Below, one piece after another: positions 7,998 to 16,924 of a DNA stretch of 64,000 nucleotides. Both the position numbers and the translations under genes were made by a program. Origin of the DNA: Deltaproteobacteria bacterium HGW-Deltaproteobacteria-6 (lineage in GTDB: Bacteria > Desulfobacterota > Syntrophia > Syntrophales > Smithellaceae); NCBI GenBank assembly GCA_002840435.1, contig PHAT01000005.1, positions 348,460-412,459 of the forward strand, given 5' to 3'. Position 1 is the stretch's first letter. Each line of letters begins with the position of its first letter. The notes beneath the pieces are model-generated. The model made no database searches. It worked only from the letters and a program-made list of their open reading frames with translations, and was not told the DNA's origin.

Positions 7998-9260
7998 ATG
8001 GAAAAATTACTGTTGGTACTATTTCTTGTTTTATTCATCGGACGTATGGCTTTGCGCTATCTCCTCCAGCATCTCAACACGAAAAGTTTGAAAGCCCACG
8101 GCCGGACGGTCCCGCCGGTTTTTGAAGGGTCCATTGACGAAGCAACGCTCAGCAGGATGGCGGATTATACCTGTGAGCAATCACGTCTTTCAGCCAGAGA
8201 GGATTTGTCCGGCGATGCAATTGAACTTGGTGTGTTATTTCTTTTACTGCCTTTGCTGGTAGGTTGGCTTTCCGTGATGAATATTCATATCATCGGACAG
8301 GCGCTGATTTTTTTCGCCGCACTGGCCGTCATCAGCGGAATGGCGAGCCTGCCGTTTGATCTGTATCACACGTTTGTTCTGGAACAGAAATATGGATTTT
8401 CCACTATTACCTGGAAACTGTGGCTGATCGACTTTTGCAAATCCATCATTATTTCCGGAATCCTGCTGACCATCATGGTCAGCGCAATGATCGCCCTTAT
8501 TACATTCCTGCCGGAAAGCTGGTGGTTTTGGGGCTGGGCATTTTTCACATTGTTTCAGCTGGTTCTTCTCTGGCTTTATCCGGTGTTGATCGCGCCGCTC
8601 TTTAATAAATTTGAGCCGATCAGGGATGAGGCGCTGAAGGATAAAATCATGTCATTAATTGCCAAAGCCGGTTTCCAGGCCAAAGGCATTTATCAGGTGG
8701 ACGAAGGCAAGCGTTCCAAACACACCAATGCCTACTTCACCGGCATCGGTAAAACCAAGCGCATTGTTTTGTACGACACACTGCTTTCCTCACACACCCA
8801 TGAAGAAATCCTGTCGGTGCTGGCCCATGAAATCGGTCATTGGAAAAAGAAACATATCCTCAAACAGTTGGCCTTTATGATTACGGCCTCGTTGATTCTG
8901 TTCTATTTTGTCTATCGGATCACCATCTGGCCGCCGCTGTTTTGGGCATTCGGCATAACCCAAACACCCGTTTACGCAGGTATTTTCTTAGCCTCTCTTT
9001 ATCTGAGCGCCTCAGGCTTTTTTCTATCTCCTCTGGGCATGATGGTCACACGCCGTTTTGAACGTGATGCCGACAAAATGGCTTTTGAGTTAATCGGTAC
9101 GGCACAACCCATGATCAGCGCGCTTAAGCGTCTGGCTACGGATAATTTAAGTAATCTCCATCCTCATCCCTGGTATGTTCTGTTTTATTATTCTCATCCG
9201 CCGCTGGTTGAACGGATTGAATATTTACGGGCGATGGATTATAAAAGCGGCAAGGCATAG
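7998..9260 (+). CDS. M48-family membrane metalloprotease, Ste24/CAAX prenyl protease 1-like
   Basis: 420-residue multi-pass membrane zinc protease. The zinc motif HEIGH is at residues 277-281 (VLAHEIGHWKKKH), with a distal Glu candidate in FERDADKMAF. Upstream, the family segment FNKFEPI and the KRSKHTNAYFTGIG strand are well conserved. At least six hydrophobic segments are visible, four of them before the catalytic site. The length matches Ste24 homologues rather than the shorter HtpX. Bacteria lack prenylated CAAX proteins, so the natural role is probably membrane-protein quality control (inference). Confidence 0.9.
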   Translation: MEKLLLVLFLVLFIGRMALRYLLQHLNTKSLKAHGRTVPPVFEGSIDEATLSRMADYTCEQSRLSAREDLSGDAIELGVLFLLLPLLVGWLSVMNIHIIGQALIFFAALAVISGMASLPFDLYHTFVLEQKYGFSTITWKLWLIDFCKSIIISGILLTIMVSAMIALITFLPESWWFWGWAFFTLFQLVLLWLYPVLIAPLFNKFEPIRDEALKDKIMSLIAKAGFQAKGIYQVDEGKRSKHTNAYFTGIGKTKRIVLYDTLLSSHTHEEILSVLAHEIGHWKKKHILKQLAFMITASLILFYFVYRITIWPPLFWAFGITQTPVYAGIFLASLYLSASGFFLSPLGMMVTRRFERDADKMAFELIGTAQPMISALKRLATDNLSNLHPHPWYVLFYYSHPPLVERIEYLRAMDYKSGKA

Positions 9261-9491
9261 GAGGCGTCATCGGCAAAATGAAAAAAGTAATAATAGCGTT
9301 TGCTGCGGAATACGAAAACGTAAAGGATGACGATTCAAAGCCATTGCAAAATGATGCGAAAGTTTCGGCAAGCAGCTGGAAAATGCCTTTTATCACCCCC
9401 CCCGGAAAGATCAAGCGTTGTATGATCTGTGGTCACTGGGGCATCAGGATGATATATATTGAAATGATGGAATGTGAGAATCGGAGCTTTG

Positions 9492-10319
9492 ATGAGCAAA
9501 GAGTATCTTTCAACCGGCTTTACGGATGTTGACCACGCTAAAGATAAGCATGCATATTTTGACTGCCTGACTTTGCTGGATTCGCTGCCTTATTACAAGG
9601 AATACAAGACAAAAAGCTACGATCTGCTGGACCTCAGGCCGGGAATGACGGTGTTGGAGGCCGGCTGCGGACTGGGAGATGACGCTTTCCGTATGGCCGA
9701 GCGGATCAATCCGGGCGGAAAGGTTGTTGGCCTGGATACAAGCAACGCCATGCTTGAAAAAGCCAGATCACGGGCGCTCATGACGCAGCTACCCGTTGAA
9801 TTTCTGTTAGGTGATGTGAAAGCGCTGCCTTTCCCTGACAATTCCTTTGCGCGCTGCCGAATCGACCGCGTGTTGCAGCATATACCGCAGCCTCAAGACG
9901 CGGTGGCGGAACTCATTCGTGTGCTGGAACCAAACGGGTTGCTGCTGGCCTATGATAACGATTGGGAAACTTTTTCAATTACATCAACCGATCATGAAAT
10001 TGCACGAACCATAGAACATTTATGGCGCGATTCTTTCGCAAACACTGCAATCGGCCGTCACCTGCGGGGTTATTTTATTTCCGGGGGGGTGTCGAATGTT
10101 AGTATCCACCCCGGTACTTCCGTCATCACAGACTTTACAACGGCAGATAAAGTTTACAATCTGAAGGAAACCGTGCACAAAGCTGTCGAAGACGGGTACA
10201 TTTCCATATCTCAGGGACGCGCCTGGATAGAAGAGCTCATGGACAGAACCAGGCAAGGCAGTTTCGTGGCCACACTCACTGCTTATACCGTCGTCGGAAG
10301 AAAAACCCGCAAATCATAA
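9492..10319 (+). CDS. Class I SAM-dependent methyltransferase
   Basis: About 275 residues. Motif I is VLEAGCGLGDDAFRMAE with the acidic loop VVGLDTS. Motif II/III follows as GDVKALPFPDNSFARCRIDRVLQHIPQP, a pattern shared with UbiE/COQ5-like and other small-molecule methyltransferases. The start at MSKEYLS is preferred to one six codons upstream because GGAG precedes it at suitable spacing. The substrate cannot be deduced from the neighbours. Confidence 0.85.
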   Translation: MSKEYLSTGFTDVDHAKDKHAYFDCLTLLDSLPYYKEYKTKSYDLLDLRPGMTVLEAGCGLGDDAFRMAERINPGGKVVGLDTSNAMLEKARSRALMTQLPVEFLLGDVKALPFPDNSFARCRIDRVLQHIPQPQDAVAELIRVLEPNGLLLAYDNDWETFSITSTDHEIARTIEHLWRDSFANTAIGRHLRGYFISGGVSNVSIHPGTSVITDFTTADKVYNLKETVHKAVEDGYISISQGRAWIEELMDRTRQGSFVATLTAYTVVGRKTRKS

Positions 10320-10498
10320 GCTGCAGCTAAGCAAAAGATGAACTGTTTTATTCTAGCTGTTGGAGGGATGATTTTCACTATTCATCTGAAAATATTTATT
10401 CACATGGCAGGATAAATTTTATTATTGATTATTCTCGGAATTCAATCTAAAAGATGCACGTCGGGGCACCACAGGATTCGATTTGCAAAGCGACTTGA

Positions 10499-12742
10499 TT
10501 GTTTATAACAAGAGGTGAGAGGCGCATTATCGAACAGATAGTTTTCCAATCAGCCGGTTCATTGTCAGTAGCTTTTTTGGCATTGACGATGGCCATCATT
10601 CAATTCATCTTCGCATTCAGGAAACCTCGGCTAAACTGGTATCTATGGGGTGCCGCCGTATCTTTTTCCGGCATGCTCTATGCCGCCGGTATTTTTCTGG
10701 AATACAATATGCCGGTTGGACCAGTCAATCATTTCGGGGGTGTGCTGGAATTTACGGCACATGTCTTTTTGATCCATTCTCTATATGGAATGAGCTTCAC
10801 CTATCTGGGCATCAATGGAAAACGTTATCACCAGCTGGCCGGAATGTTTCATATCTTTCTACTGGCTCTTTTGTGGTTCACTCAGCTCATCGTATCCGAT
10901 CAGTTTGTCAGCCGTAATTTCCTGGGTCTGGCGAAACCGTTTGTCGAAGCGGGGCTGGGACCTCTGGGCCCCTTATTCATCACCTATATTGCAGGAACGG
11001 CTGTCGCGGCCGTCATCATGTGGCTCAGACACAAAGTTAACGATGAAAGATATAAAGTTGCGTATCTGACTGGTATAATCATCTGGCTCATGCTGGGTAT
11101 CCATGACGGGTTGGCTGCTTTCGGAGTTCAGACTTTTCAATACGTGATGGAATATGGTTTTTTCGGCTTTTCGATTGCGGTTCTCTGGGTCGTCTTTGAC
11201 AGCTACACGGACAGAATGGCGGAAGATAAATACCGCGTGATTACGGAATTCACCAATGACGGCATTCTGGTGATTCAGGACAACAAAATCGTTTTCGAAA
11301 ATGCGGCCTGTAATGCTTTATTCGGACATCCGGTGGTCGATTTAAGTACAGAAGACTTCATCAGCAATATCGTGATGGAAGATCGATTCAAACTCCTGCA
11401 GTATTACAGCGGGTTGCATTCGGCAATGGTAAATGACTCACTGATTTTACGCATTATGCGGCCGGATGGCGATAAAATAAATCTGGAAGTCCGGGGTAAC
11501 ATCATTACTTATCGCAACAGATCGGCCATTCTGAACGTTATGCGTGATGTCACCCAGCGTATCAGGAAGGAAGAAGCCTTGAGGGAACAGGAAGAAAAAC
11601 TGTCCCGTCTCAAAAAAATGGAATCCCTGGGATTGCTGGCGGGTGGTGTCGCCCATGATTTGAACAACGTGCTTTCGGGAATTGTCAGCTACCCGGAATT
11701 AATGCTGCTGAATCTGCCCGAAGACAGCAAACTTCGCAAACCCCTGATGACTATTCAACAGGCCGGACAAAGAGCATCGGCCATCGTACAGGATTTGTTG
11801 ACCGTCGCCAGAGGCGTGGCTGTTCCCAAAGAACCTTTTGATCTAAACATGGTCGTCCATTCATACTTAACCTCTCCTGAATATAAGAAACTATTACAGC
11901 ATCATCCTCTGGTAACGGTGCAGGCAAAGCTCGATTCACAATTATTGCATATTAAGGGATCACCGGCCCACCTTCGCAAAGTCATCATGAATCTCGTATC
12001 GAATGCATCTGAAGCTATCGAAGATCGCGGCATGGTTTCAATATCTACCGTGAATCGTTATGTGGACCGGCCCATAAAAGGTTATGAAAATGTTCATATA
12101 GGTGAATATGCCGTTCTAGCGGTTGAAAACAACGGACCGGAAATATCAACAGAGGATCTTAAGCGGATTTTTGAACCTTTTTACACCAAAAAGGTTATGG
12201 GGAGGAGCGGCACCGGTTTGGGACTGACAGTTGTCTGGAATGTTGTCCAAGACCATGAAGGATATATTGATGTGAGCAGCAACGGACATGGTTCAAAATT
12301 TGAGTTGTATTTTCCCATTACACGGGAGGCCGTTATCGGCAAAAAATCGTTCGAATCGATTGTTACTTTGAAAGGCAATGGCGAGAGTATTCTGGTTGTT
12401 GATGATGTGAAAAGCCAAAGAGAAATCTCCTGCATGATGCTTGAGGCGCTGGGATATCGTGCCAGCGCGGTAGAAAGCGGTGAATCAGCCGTTGCTTACC
12501 TGCAGGATCATGATGTCGACTTGCTGGTACTCGACATGATCCTGGACAAGGGAATCAATGGACGTGAAACTTACGAGCAGATAAAAAAATTCCGGCCGCA
12601 ACAAAAGGCTATCATCGTCAGCGGTTTTGCGGAAACAGATGAGGTTAGAGAAACGATGAAGCTGGGAGCCGGACGATACTTGAAAAAACCTCTCATTCTG
12701 GAGGAATTGGGCCGGGCGGTCAAAGATACTTTAGCCAAATAG
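10499..12742 (+). CDS. Hybrid sensor histidine kinase with C-terminal receiver domain
   Basis: About 747 residues. The N-terminal ~230 residues contain seven or eight hydrophobic segments, a membrane sensor of unknown ligand. A PAS-like domain follows (ITEFTNDGILVIQDNKIVF onward). HisKA has GGVAHDLNNVLSGI with the phospho-acceptor His. HATPase_c shows an N box (NLVSNASEAI) and a G box (GTGLGLTVVWNVVQ). The receiver begins ILVVDD, with the phospho-acceptor Asp in LLVLDMILD and the conserved Lys in LKKPL. No output domain or cognate regulator is adjacent. The start is uncertain: the longest frame begins with TTG. Confidence 0.9.
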   Translation: MFITRGERRIIEQIVFQSAGSLSVAFLALTMAIIQFIFAFRKPRLNWYLWGAAVSFSGMLYAAGIFLEYNMPVGPVNHFGGVLEFTAHVFLIHSLYGMSFTYLGINGKRYHQLAGMFHIFLLALLWFTQLIVSDQFVSRNFLGLAKPFVEAGLGPLGPLFITYIAGTAVAAVIMWLRHKVNDERYKVAYLTGIIIWLMLGIHDGLAAFGVQTFQYVMEYGFFGFSIAVLWVVFDSYTDRMAEDKYRVITEFTNDGILVIQDNKIVFENAACNALFGHPVVDLSTEDFISNIVMEDRFKLLQYYSGLHSAMVNDSLILRIMRPDGDKINLEVRGNIITYRNRSAILNVMRDVTQRIRKEEALREQEEKLSRLKKMESLGLLAGGVAHDLNNVLSGIVSYPELMLLNLPEDSKLRKPLMTIQQAGQRASAIVQDLLTVARGVAVPKEPFDLNMVVHSYLTSPEYKKLLQHHPLVTVQAKLDSQLLHIKGSPAHLRKVIMNLVSNASEAIEDRGMVSISTVNRYVDRPIKGYENVHIGEYAVLAVENNGPEISTEDLKRIFEPFYTKKVMGRSGTGLGLTVVWNVVQDHEGYIDVSSNGHGSKFELYFPITREAVIGKKSFESIVTLKGNGESILVVDDVKSQREISCMMLEALGYRASAVESGESAVAYLQDHDVDLLVLDMILDKGINGRETYEQIKKFRPQQKAIIVSGFAETDEVRETMKLGAGRYLKKPLILEELGRAVKDTLAK

Positions 12743-12866
12743 CCCCACAGATTGATCCAGCTGAATTGAACTGCCACGGGGGCCGCTTTTTATAAACACG
12801 CATATTTGTGCGTTGGAAAAATATATCGTTATCGTTTTACTTTTAAATATTTGATCTTAAATTGTC

Positions 12867-12895
12867 TTGACAGAAAAAAACGTAATTCCTATACT
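12867..12895 (+). promoter_or_regulatory. Strong sigma-70 promoter for the downstream lipoprotein
   Basis: TTGACA, a 17-nt spacer and TATACT give a near-consensus promoter. It leaves a 5' untranslated leader of about 150 nt before the lipoprotein start codon. I found no clear riboswitch or hairpin in that leader. The rest of the 12743-13050 gap holds nothing else recognisable. Confidence 0.7.
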
Positions 12896-13050
12896 CAACA
12901 TACAAAAATGATTGTACCCCCATTTGTTCTTAATAATGTCGTCCTGTACCGTTGATTTACTGTTGATTGATGTTAAAGCAAGACCGCTTTTCAAGTTTAG
13001 ACTTAAAGGGTCTCTAATAAATCTGTAACTTAATTCTGAAAGGAGAAAAT

Positions 13051-13728
13051 ATGAGAAGAATTTTTGTCAGTATTGCAGCAACATTGTTCATCGCCGTTAT
13101 GTTAATGGCTTGTGCCGATGAAAAGGGACCGGCGGAACTGGGAATGCAGGCGGCGGAGCAGGCGGTTAATGCCACCAAAGCTGAGGCCACAAAGTTTGTT
13201 CCGGATCAGATGGCTGCGCTGAATGCCACATTGGCATCTGCAAAGGACAAGATGGCCCAGAAGGAATACAAGGCTGCTTTGGCCGAAGCGCAAGCCATAC
13301 CTGGTCAGGCAAAAGTTGTCCTGGCCGCGGCAATGGCTAAAAAAGATGAATTAACCAAAAAATGGACTGATTTAAGCCAGAAAGTTCCTCAAATGGTTGA
13401 TGCAATCCAGGCCAAGGTGGATGCTCTCTCCCAACTCAAACCCAAGAAGCTTCCGAAAGACATAACCGTCGAGAAACTGGCAGAGGCAAAAACCGCGCTT
13501 GACGCTCTTAAGGCAGACTTTGCAAAAGCTCAGGAAACCTTTAAAGCGGGGAACATGGCTGATGCCATTGCGGCGACCACAGCAATTCAAGAAAAAGCCA
13601 CAAAAGCAATGGAGGCACTAGGCATTGCCCCTCCGCCGGAGGTTCCAGCCGCACCGGCAGCGCCCGCAGCTCCTGCCGCACCACCGGCAGCGCCTGTAGC
13701 GCCACCCGCAGCAAAGCAAAAATCATAA
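13051..13728 (+). CDS. Helical lipoprotein with Pro/Ala-rich tail
   Basis: 225 residues, not assigned to a named family. The N-terminus is a lipoprotein signal peptide ending in the lipobox LMAC. The mature part is Ala/Lys-rich, almost entirely helical and probably coiled coil. The last ~30 residues are a low-complexity stretch of Pro-Ala repeats (PAAPAAPAAP), typical of a flexible wall- or membrane-spanning tether. AAAGGAG precedes the ATG. It is a single-gene unit with a strong promoter and terminator, suggesting an abundant envelope protein (inference). Confidence 0.8.
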   Translation: MRRIFVSIAATLFIAVMLMACADEKGPAELGMQAAEQAVNATKAEATKFVPDQMAALNATLASAKDKMAQKEYKAALAEAQAIPGQAKVVLAAAMAKKDELTKKWTDLSQKVPQMVDAIQAKVDALSQLKPKKLPKDITVEKLAEAKTALDALKADFAKAQETFKAGNMADAIAATTAIQEKATKAMEALGIAPPPEVPAAPAAPAAPAAPPAAPVAPPAAKQKS

Positions 13729-13739
13729 TATCAAATTGT

Positions 13740-13786
13740 AAAGGGGCATATTCTCGATTTGTTCATCAAGAGAATATGCCCCTTTT
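13740..13786 (+). terminator. Terminator after the lipoprotein gene
   Basis: AAAGGGGCATATTCTC pairs perfectly with its complement around a 14-nt loop and ends in TTTT. It may act in both directions, since the hemerythrin gene converges on it from the minus strand. Confidence 0.8.
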
Positions 13787-13856
13787 GCTTTATGATCCTG
13801 TTCCAAGCCTGGTACAGCCGTATATCTTTATACGACTGTCAATCTCATTCATAGAA

Positions 13857-14426
13857 TCATTGATCACAACACCCTTTCAAATAAAAATCCGCTAATTTGT
13901 GCAAAAGGGAATGAAACTCTTCATGTTTTCCCGAACCGATCCTTGACTCCTCAATTTTCTCAAAACCTTCAAATAATTTTTCCTGAGCTTCCGGTGACAA
14001 ACGATCATCGGCCATCGCAAAAAGAATATTATTTTCTTTATCGATATGATCGGTAAGAAGCGCTATATAGTCCTGTGCATTGCGCACGATAGCTTCCGCC
14101 GCTGATGCGTCCTTTAACTTGTGTCGGTCAAATGCGTCGGTCATCACCCGGATATATTTTCGGCCCATTTCATGTTCAAAAAGCATAGCGGCAATCGGGC
14201 CGTCCTGAGGAATACCAACATGCACAAGCGCTGGAAATAAAAGCTCCTCTTCTTTTCCGTGATGGCATTTATCAACAAAAATTTTCAAAAACTCGAGAAT
14301 ATTTTCCAGGTGCTCATTGTGGATAGTCCCGGTGGTCTCCAATTGCCGACTGACTTCACCCAGAATGCGAAGCATCAGCAGGACACCTTCATGCTCGTTT
14401 CTCAATTGCTCAGTTGCTTTCATCAT
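13857..14426 (-). CDS. Hemerythrin HHE cation-binding domain protein
   Basis: 189 residues with the four-helix hemerythrin-like pattern of spaced His and Glu ligands: LRNEHEGVLLML near the N-terminus, KCHHGKEEELLFPAL, LFEHEMGRKYI and LLTDHIDKENNILF. Such proteins bind a di-iron or other metal centre and are linked to oxygen, NO or iron handling. The start is MMKATEQ, with the second Met as alternative. It lies at the end of a minus-strand run of envelope genes, but the distance to the next gene leaves co-transcription uncertain. Confidence 0.85.
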   Translation of the reverse strand: MMKATEQLRNEHEGVLLMLRILGEVSRQLETTGTIHNEHLENILEFLKIFVDKCHHGKEEELLFPALVHVGIPQDGPIAAMLFEHEMGRKYIRVMTDAFDRHKLKDASAAEAIVRNAQDYIALLTDHIDKENNILFAMADDRLSPEAQEKLFEGFEKIEESRIGSGKHEEFHSLLHKLADFYLKGCCDQ

Positions 14427-14453
14427 GATGATTCTCCCGCCATCAAACCTGCC

Positions 14454-14792
14454 TTACGGATTGATGTTTCTCTTTTTCATCTCCATCCGGACTTCAATGC
14501 GTCTTTGTCTTAAATCTTCTGCCGTATAAGCTGTCCCGCCCGTACCAACACCCACACCACCGACAGCGCCACGACTGTGCCCGAAACCTCCAATGCCGAC
14601 GCCGAATGATGGACCTGTTTGTTTTTCTTGTTTTTCTATTTCATCATTGAGACGATAAAAGTATTCGAGAAGCTTATCGTCCGACATGGATTGGTAATTC
14701 TCTCCAAGCAATTCTTTGGACTGGCCGGCGCATCCGGCAAAAATATACGCCGCGAAAATAATCAATAGTCCGGTTGTCACTTTTATCTTCAT
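14454..14792 (-). CDS. Small lipoprotein with Gly-rich linker
   Basis: 112 residues, function unknown. The start MKIKVTTG is chosen over an upstream GTG because GGAGG sits 8 nt before it. A signal peptide ends in the lipobox FAGC. The mature region has a short helical segment (DDKLLEYFYRLNDEIEKQ), a Gly-rich linker (GVGIGGFGHSRGAVGGVGVG) and a basic helix at the C-terminus. It lies downstream of the Mla-like cluster in the same direction, consistent with an envelope role. Confidence 0.7.
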   Translation of the reverse strand: MKIKVTTGLLIIFAAYIFAGCAGQSKELLGENYQSMSDDKLLEYFYRLNDEIEKQEKQTGPSFGVGIGGFGHSRGAVGGVGVGTGGTAYTAEDLRQRRIEVRMEMKKRNINP

Positions 14793-14860
14793 CGCTTGTT
14801 CCTCCACTAAAGGAATCTTTTATTATCCCTGAAATCTCGGGCCTTTCTCTGTGGAAGGTA

Positions 14861-15526
14861 TCAATTATTTTTCAAAAGATCTAACCTTTCTTTGGTGGCG
14901 GCTGCTTTATTATGTTCTCCTTTATTTAGATAGTGCTCGTGCAGTTTAGTGAGATAAGCCCACAGAGGCCTGCGCCAACCGTTAGCAGACGCCGTTGCAA
15001 TACCTATCTGCAGAATCGTCTCATCGGAAGGCAAATACCTTACGCAGACACCGCAGGCAATCAGGCGGGACAGTGGATCGTCAATGGCGGCAACTTCGCG
15101 GGCGGCCACAGTCAAATCCCTGCTTCCGGCAGCTTTCAGAACACCGACATAACGGACCGGCAACAACTTGGCATCTACGGCACTGAAATTGCCTTTTAAA
15201 AAATGACAGTAGGCCATATCAGCAACATGAGGTTCCAGTCTGTAAAGTTTTGCAAACTCTTTTGAATCAAAGCTTTCCAGTGAAGCGGTATGCAGGGAAT
15301 ATTTCGTCAAATAGGCAATGGCCAAAATACTCAAATCATTGCCGGCGGCGATCTCTCTTCTGGCTTTGACAAAATGAGGCTCTGTAGACTCTTCCCTGCC
15401 GGTCAAAAAACCGGTTTTGTAATCTTCCAATTGTCTGTAAGCATTGTCTTTCCAGGCAGGAACCGGCACCGTAGCGCCACAGGCACAAATTAATAAGACC
15501 AATATTAAGGACAATAGCTTCTTCAT
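14861..15526 (-). CDS. Lipoprotein of the Mla-like operon
   Basis: 221 residues, unrecognised. A signal peptide ends in the lipobox LICAC. The mature part is alpha-helical with a repeat-like layout reminiscent of TPR/SEL1 helices (ILAIAYLTKYSLHTASLE, DMAYCHFLKGNFSAVDAKLL, LTKLHEHYLNKGEHNKAAAT). Its start codon overlaps the end of mlaD by four bases, so the two are translationally coupled. An outer-membrane lipoprotein partner, analogous in position to MlaA, is a reasonable guess; sequence similarity to MlaA is not evident. Confidence 0.75.
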   Translation of the reverse strand: MKKLLSLILVLLICACGATVPVPAWKDNAYRQLEDYKTGFLTGREESTEPHFVKARREIAAGNDLSILAIAYLTKYSLHTASLESFDSKEFAKLYRLEPHVADMAYCHFLKGNFSAVDAKLLPVRYVGVLKAAGSRDLTVAAREVAAIDDPLSRLIACGVCVRYLPSDETILQIGIATASANGWRRPLWAYLTKLHEHYLNKGEHNKAAATKERLDLLKNN

Positions 15527-16476
15527 GGGACATTAAACTCCGGGGATTTTTTCGACCCGATTATGGCATCCAATTTTTTTACAACATCGCCTAACGAGTT
15601 TACGGCGTCGTCTATGTCGGAACGCAGAATATGAAAATCTTTCATGCCTTCAGAAGTATCTGTGCTTATTTTATTAATATTATCAACGGTTACATCCAGT
15701 TTTTGTAATTTGCCGACCATATCTTTAAGAATCGTGTTGATTTGGGGCAGTGCACCGGTCTTACCATATATCTCGTTATCTGTTTTGTCCGCCATCTTAT
15801 CTATTTTTTTAAGAATTTTATCAACGCTGGTCGTTATATCCTTGATTTTTTTCAGAGATTCATTCAGGGCTTTCACACTCTCCTCATCGGAGACAGCCAT
15901 TTCCACAAGCGATTTTTTAGACGCAAGGTTGGACGTGATCTTTTCAGCATTGCCCAGTACTCGATTCAAATCCCCTTTGGGATCAGACAGATTTCGCGTA
16001 AGACGTTCGACATTGACAGCAATCTGCGTTACTTTCTCCAGTACAGGTTCAATTTTGGCAATGGCATCATTAATATCATTGACAATAACGATTTCCGGAA
16101 TCTTTTCCGTATCCAAGGGTGGACTTTTAAAATTATCCGTATTGACAACGATCCTCGCTGAGCCAATCAGTGGACGATATAAAATAAAGGCACTGTTTGA
16201 TCTGATCCATTTAACGTGTCGGTCAGGAATTTTAATTTTAATCAAAACAATCCCTTTTTCATCAAGTTCCAGAGCCTGAACTTTTCCGATATTGAATCCC
16301 GAAAAAACAACAGGCATACCTTCAGTAAAACCATCACCGGACCTGGAGGAAAGGGTAAATATATGCATCTTTTCGAATAAACCTTTTCCGGCAGCCAGAA
16401 ATAACAGGGCCAACACAATAGTTACGGCTGTGCAGCCAATAAAAAGACCAACTTTAAGTTCACGACTCAATGTCAT
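15523..16476 (-). CDS. mlaD: MCE-domain lipid-transport protein, MlaD-like
   Basis: Periplasmic substrate-binding subunit of an Mla/MCE phospholipid transporter, 317 residues. One N-terminal membrane helix is followed by the MCE domain (FTEGMPVVFSGFNIGKVQALEL and LIGSARIVVNT). A long helical coiled-coil tail makes up about half of the protein, as in MlaD-family proteins of PqiB/YebT style. The start overlaps the upstream ATPase-like gene by four bases and the end overlaps the lipoprotein gene. Confidence 0.88.
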   Translation of the reverse strand: MTLSRELKVGLFIGCTAVTIVLALLFLAAGKGLFEKMHIFTLSSRSGDGFTEGMPVVFSGFNIGKVQALELDEKGIVLIKIKIPDRHVKWIRSNSAFILYRPLIGSARIVVNTDNFKSPPLDTEKIPEIVIVNDINDAIAKIEPVLEKVTQIAVNVERLTRNLSDPKGDLNRVLGNAEKITSNLASKKSLVEMAVSDEESVKALNESLKKIKDITTSVDKILKKIDKMADKTDNEIYGKTGALPQINTILKDMVGKLQKLDVTVDNINKISTDTSEGMKDFHILRSDIDDAVNSLGDVVKKLDAIIGSKKSPEFNVP

Positions 16477-16889
16477 AGCTCACCATACTTTTCTTCCATC
16501 CACTGGTAATCATATATATGACAGCTTACGTATAAATCGTCAATTTTTTTCAAAGCGGTTATTACATATTGAACGTCTTTCAGATGAGGAATTATTTTAA
16601 AAGGCTGGTCAATCACGAGCATCGCATCTTTTACCATAGCGGCTCTGAGCATCATCACGCAAAATCTCTCTTCCAAAGTTAAAGACGGATTACGCTTATT
16701 GGCAATATCTCCAAGACCTAAACGCTCCAGATATTCAACAGCCAACCGTTGCGCCTGGTGCTTGGGCATATTTTCATGAAATTGTTTAATAAGAGCAATA
16801 TTCATGTAAACATCCTGATTGGAAATCAGTGGAATATCAACTGAAACCGGGGCCGCTTGCGTAGGATGGGCAAGCATAAACTGGTTCAA
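16473..16889 (-). CDS. Degenerate MlaF-like ABC ATPase lacking the P-loop
   Basis: 138 residues against about 260-270 for MlaF. The second half still aligns with MlaF: DVYMNIALI (compare VxENVAxPL), YLERLGLGDIANKRNPSLT, the position of the ABC signature, and MLVIDQPF at Walker B. The signature LSGGMxxR is replaced by LTLEERFCV, and the catalytic Glu after Walker B is Gln. No Walker A can exist: only about 35 nt separate this frame from the end of mlaE. In-frame codons just upstream read IINKITLNLFDSEPLLNQ, resembling the first strands of an ABC domain, so translation may start earlier from a rare codon. The protein ends just after an H-loop-like CHIYD. Reading frame and four-base overlap with mlaD are intact, arguing against simple decay. 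Confidence 0.75.
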   Translation of the reverse strand: MNQFMLAHPTQAAPVSVDIPLISNQDVYMNIALIKQFHENMPKHQAQRLAVEYLERLGLGDIANKRNPSLTLEERFCVMMLRAAMVKDAMLVIDQPFKIIPHLKDVQYVITALKKIDDLYVSCHIYDYQWMEEKYGEL

Positions 16890-16924
16890 TGACTGATTGA
16901 GCAGCGGTTCGCTATCAAATAAAT

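Noticed and set aside
9278-9532. 84-codon frame between the Ste24-like and methyltransferase genes
   Set aside because: GGAGG is 14 nt from the ATG, too far; the frame overlaps the start of the methyltransferase gene and its product has no recognisable pattern.
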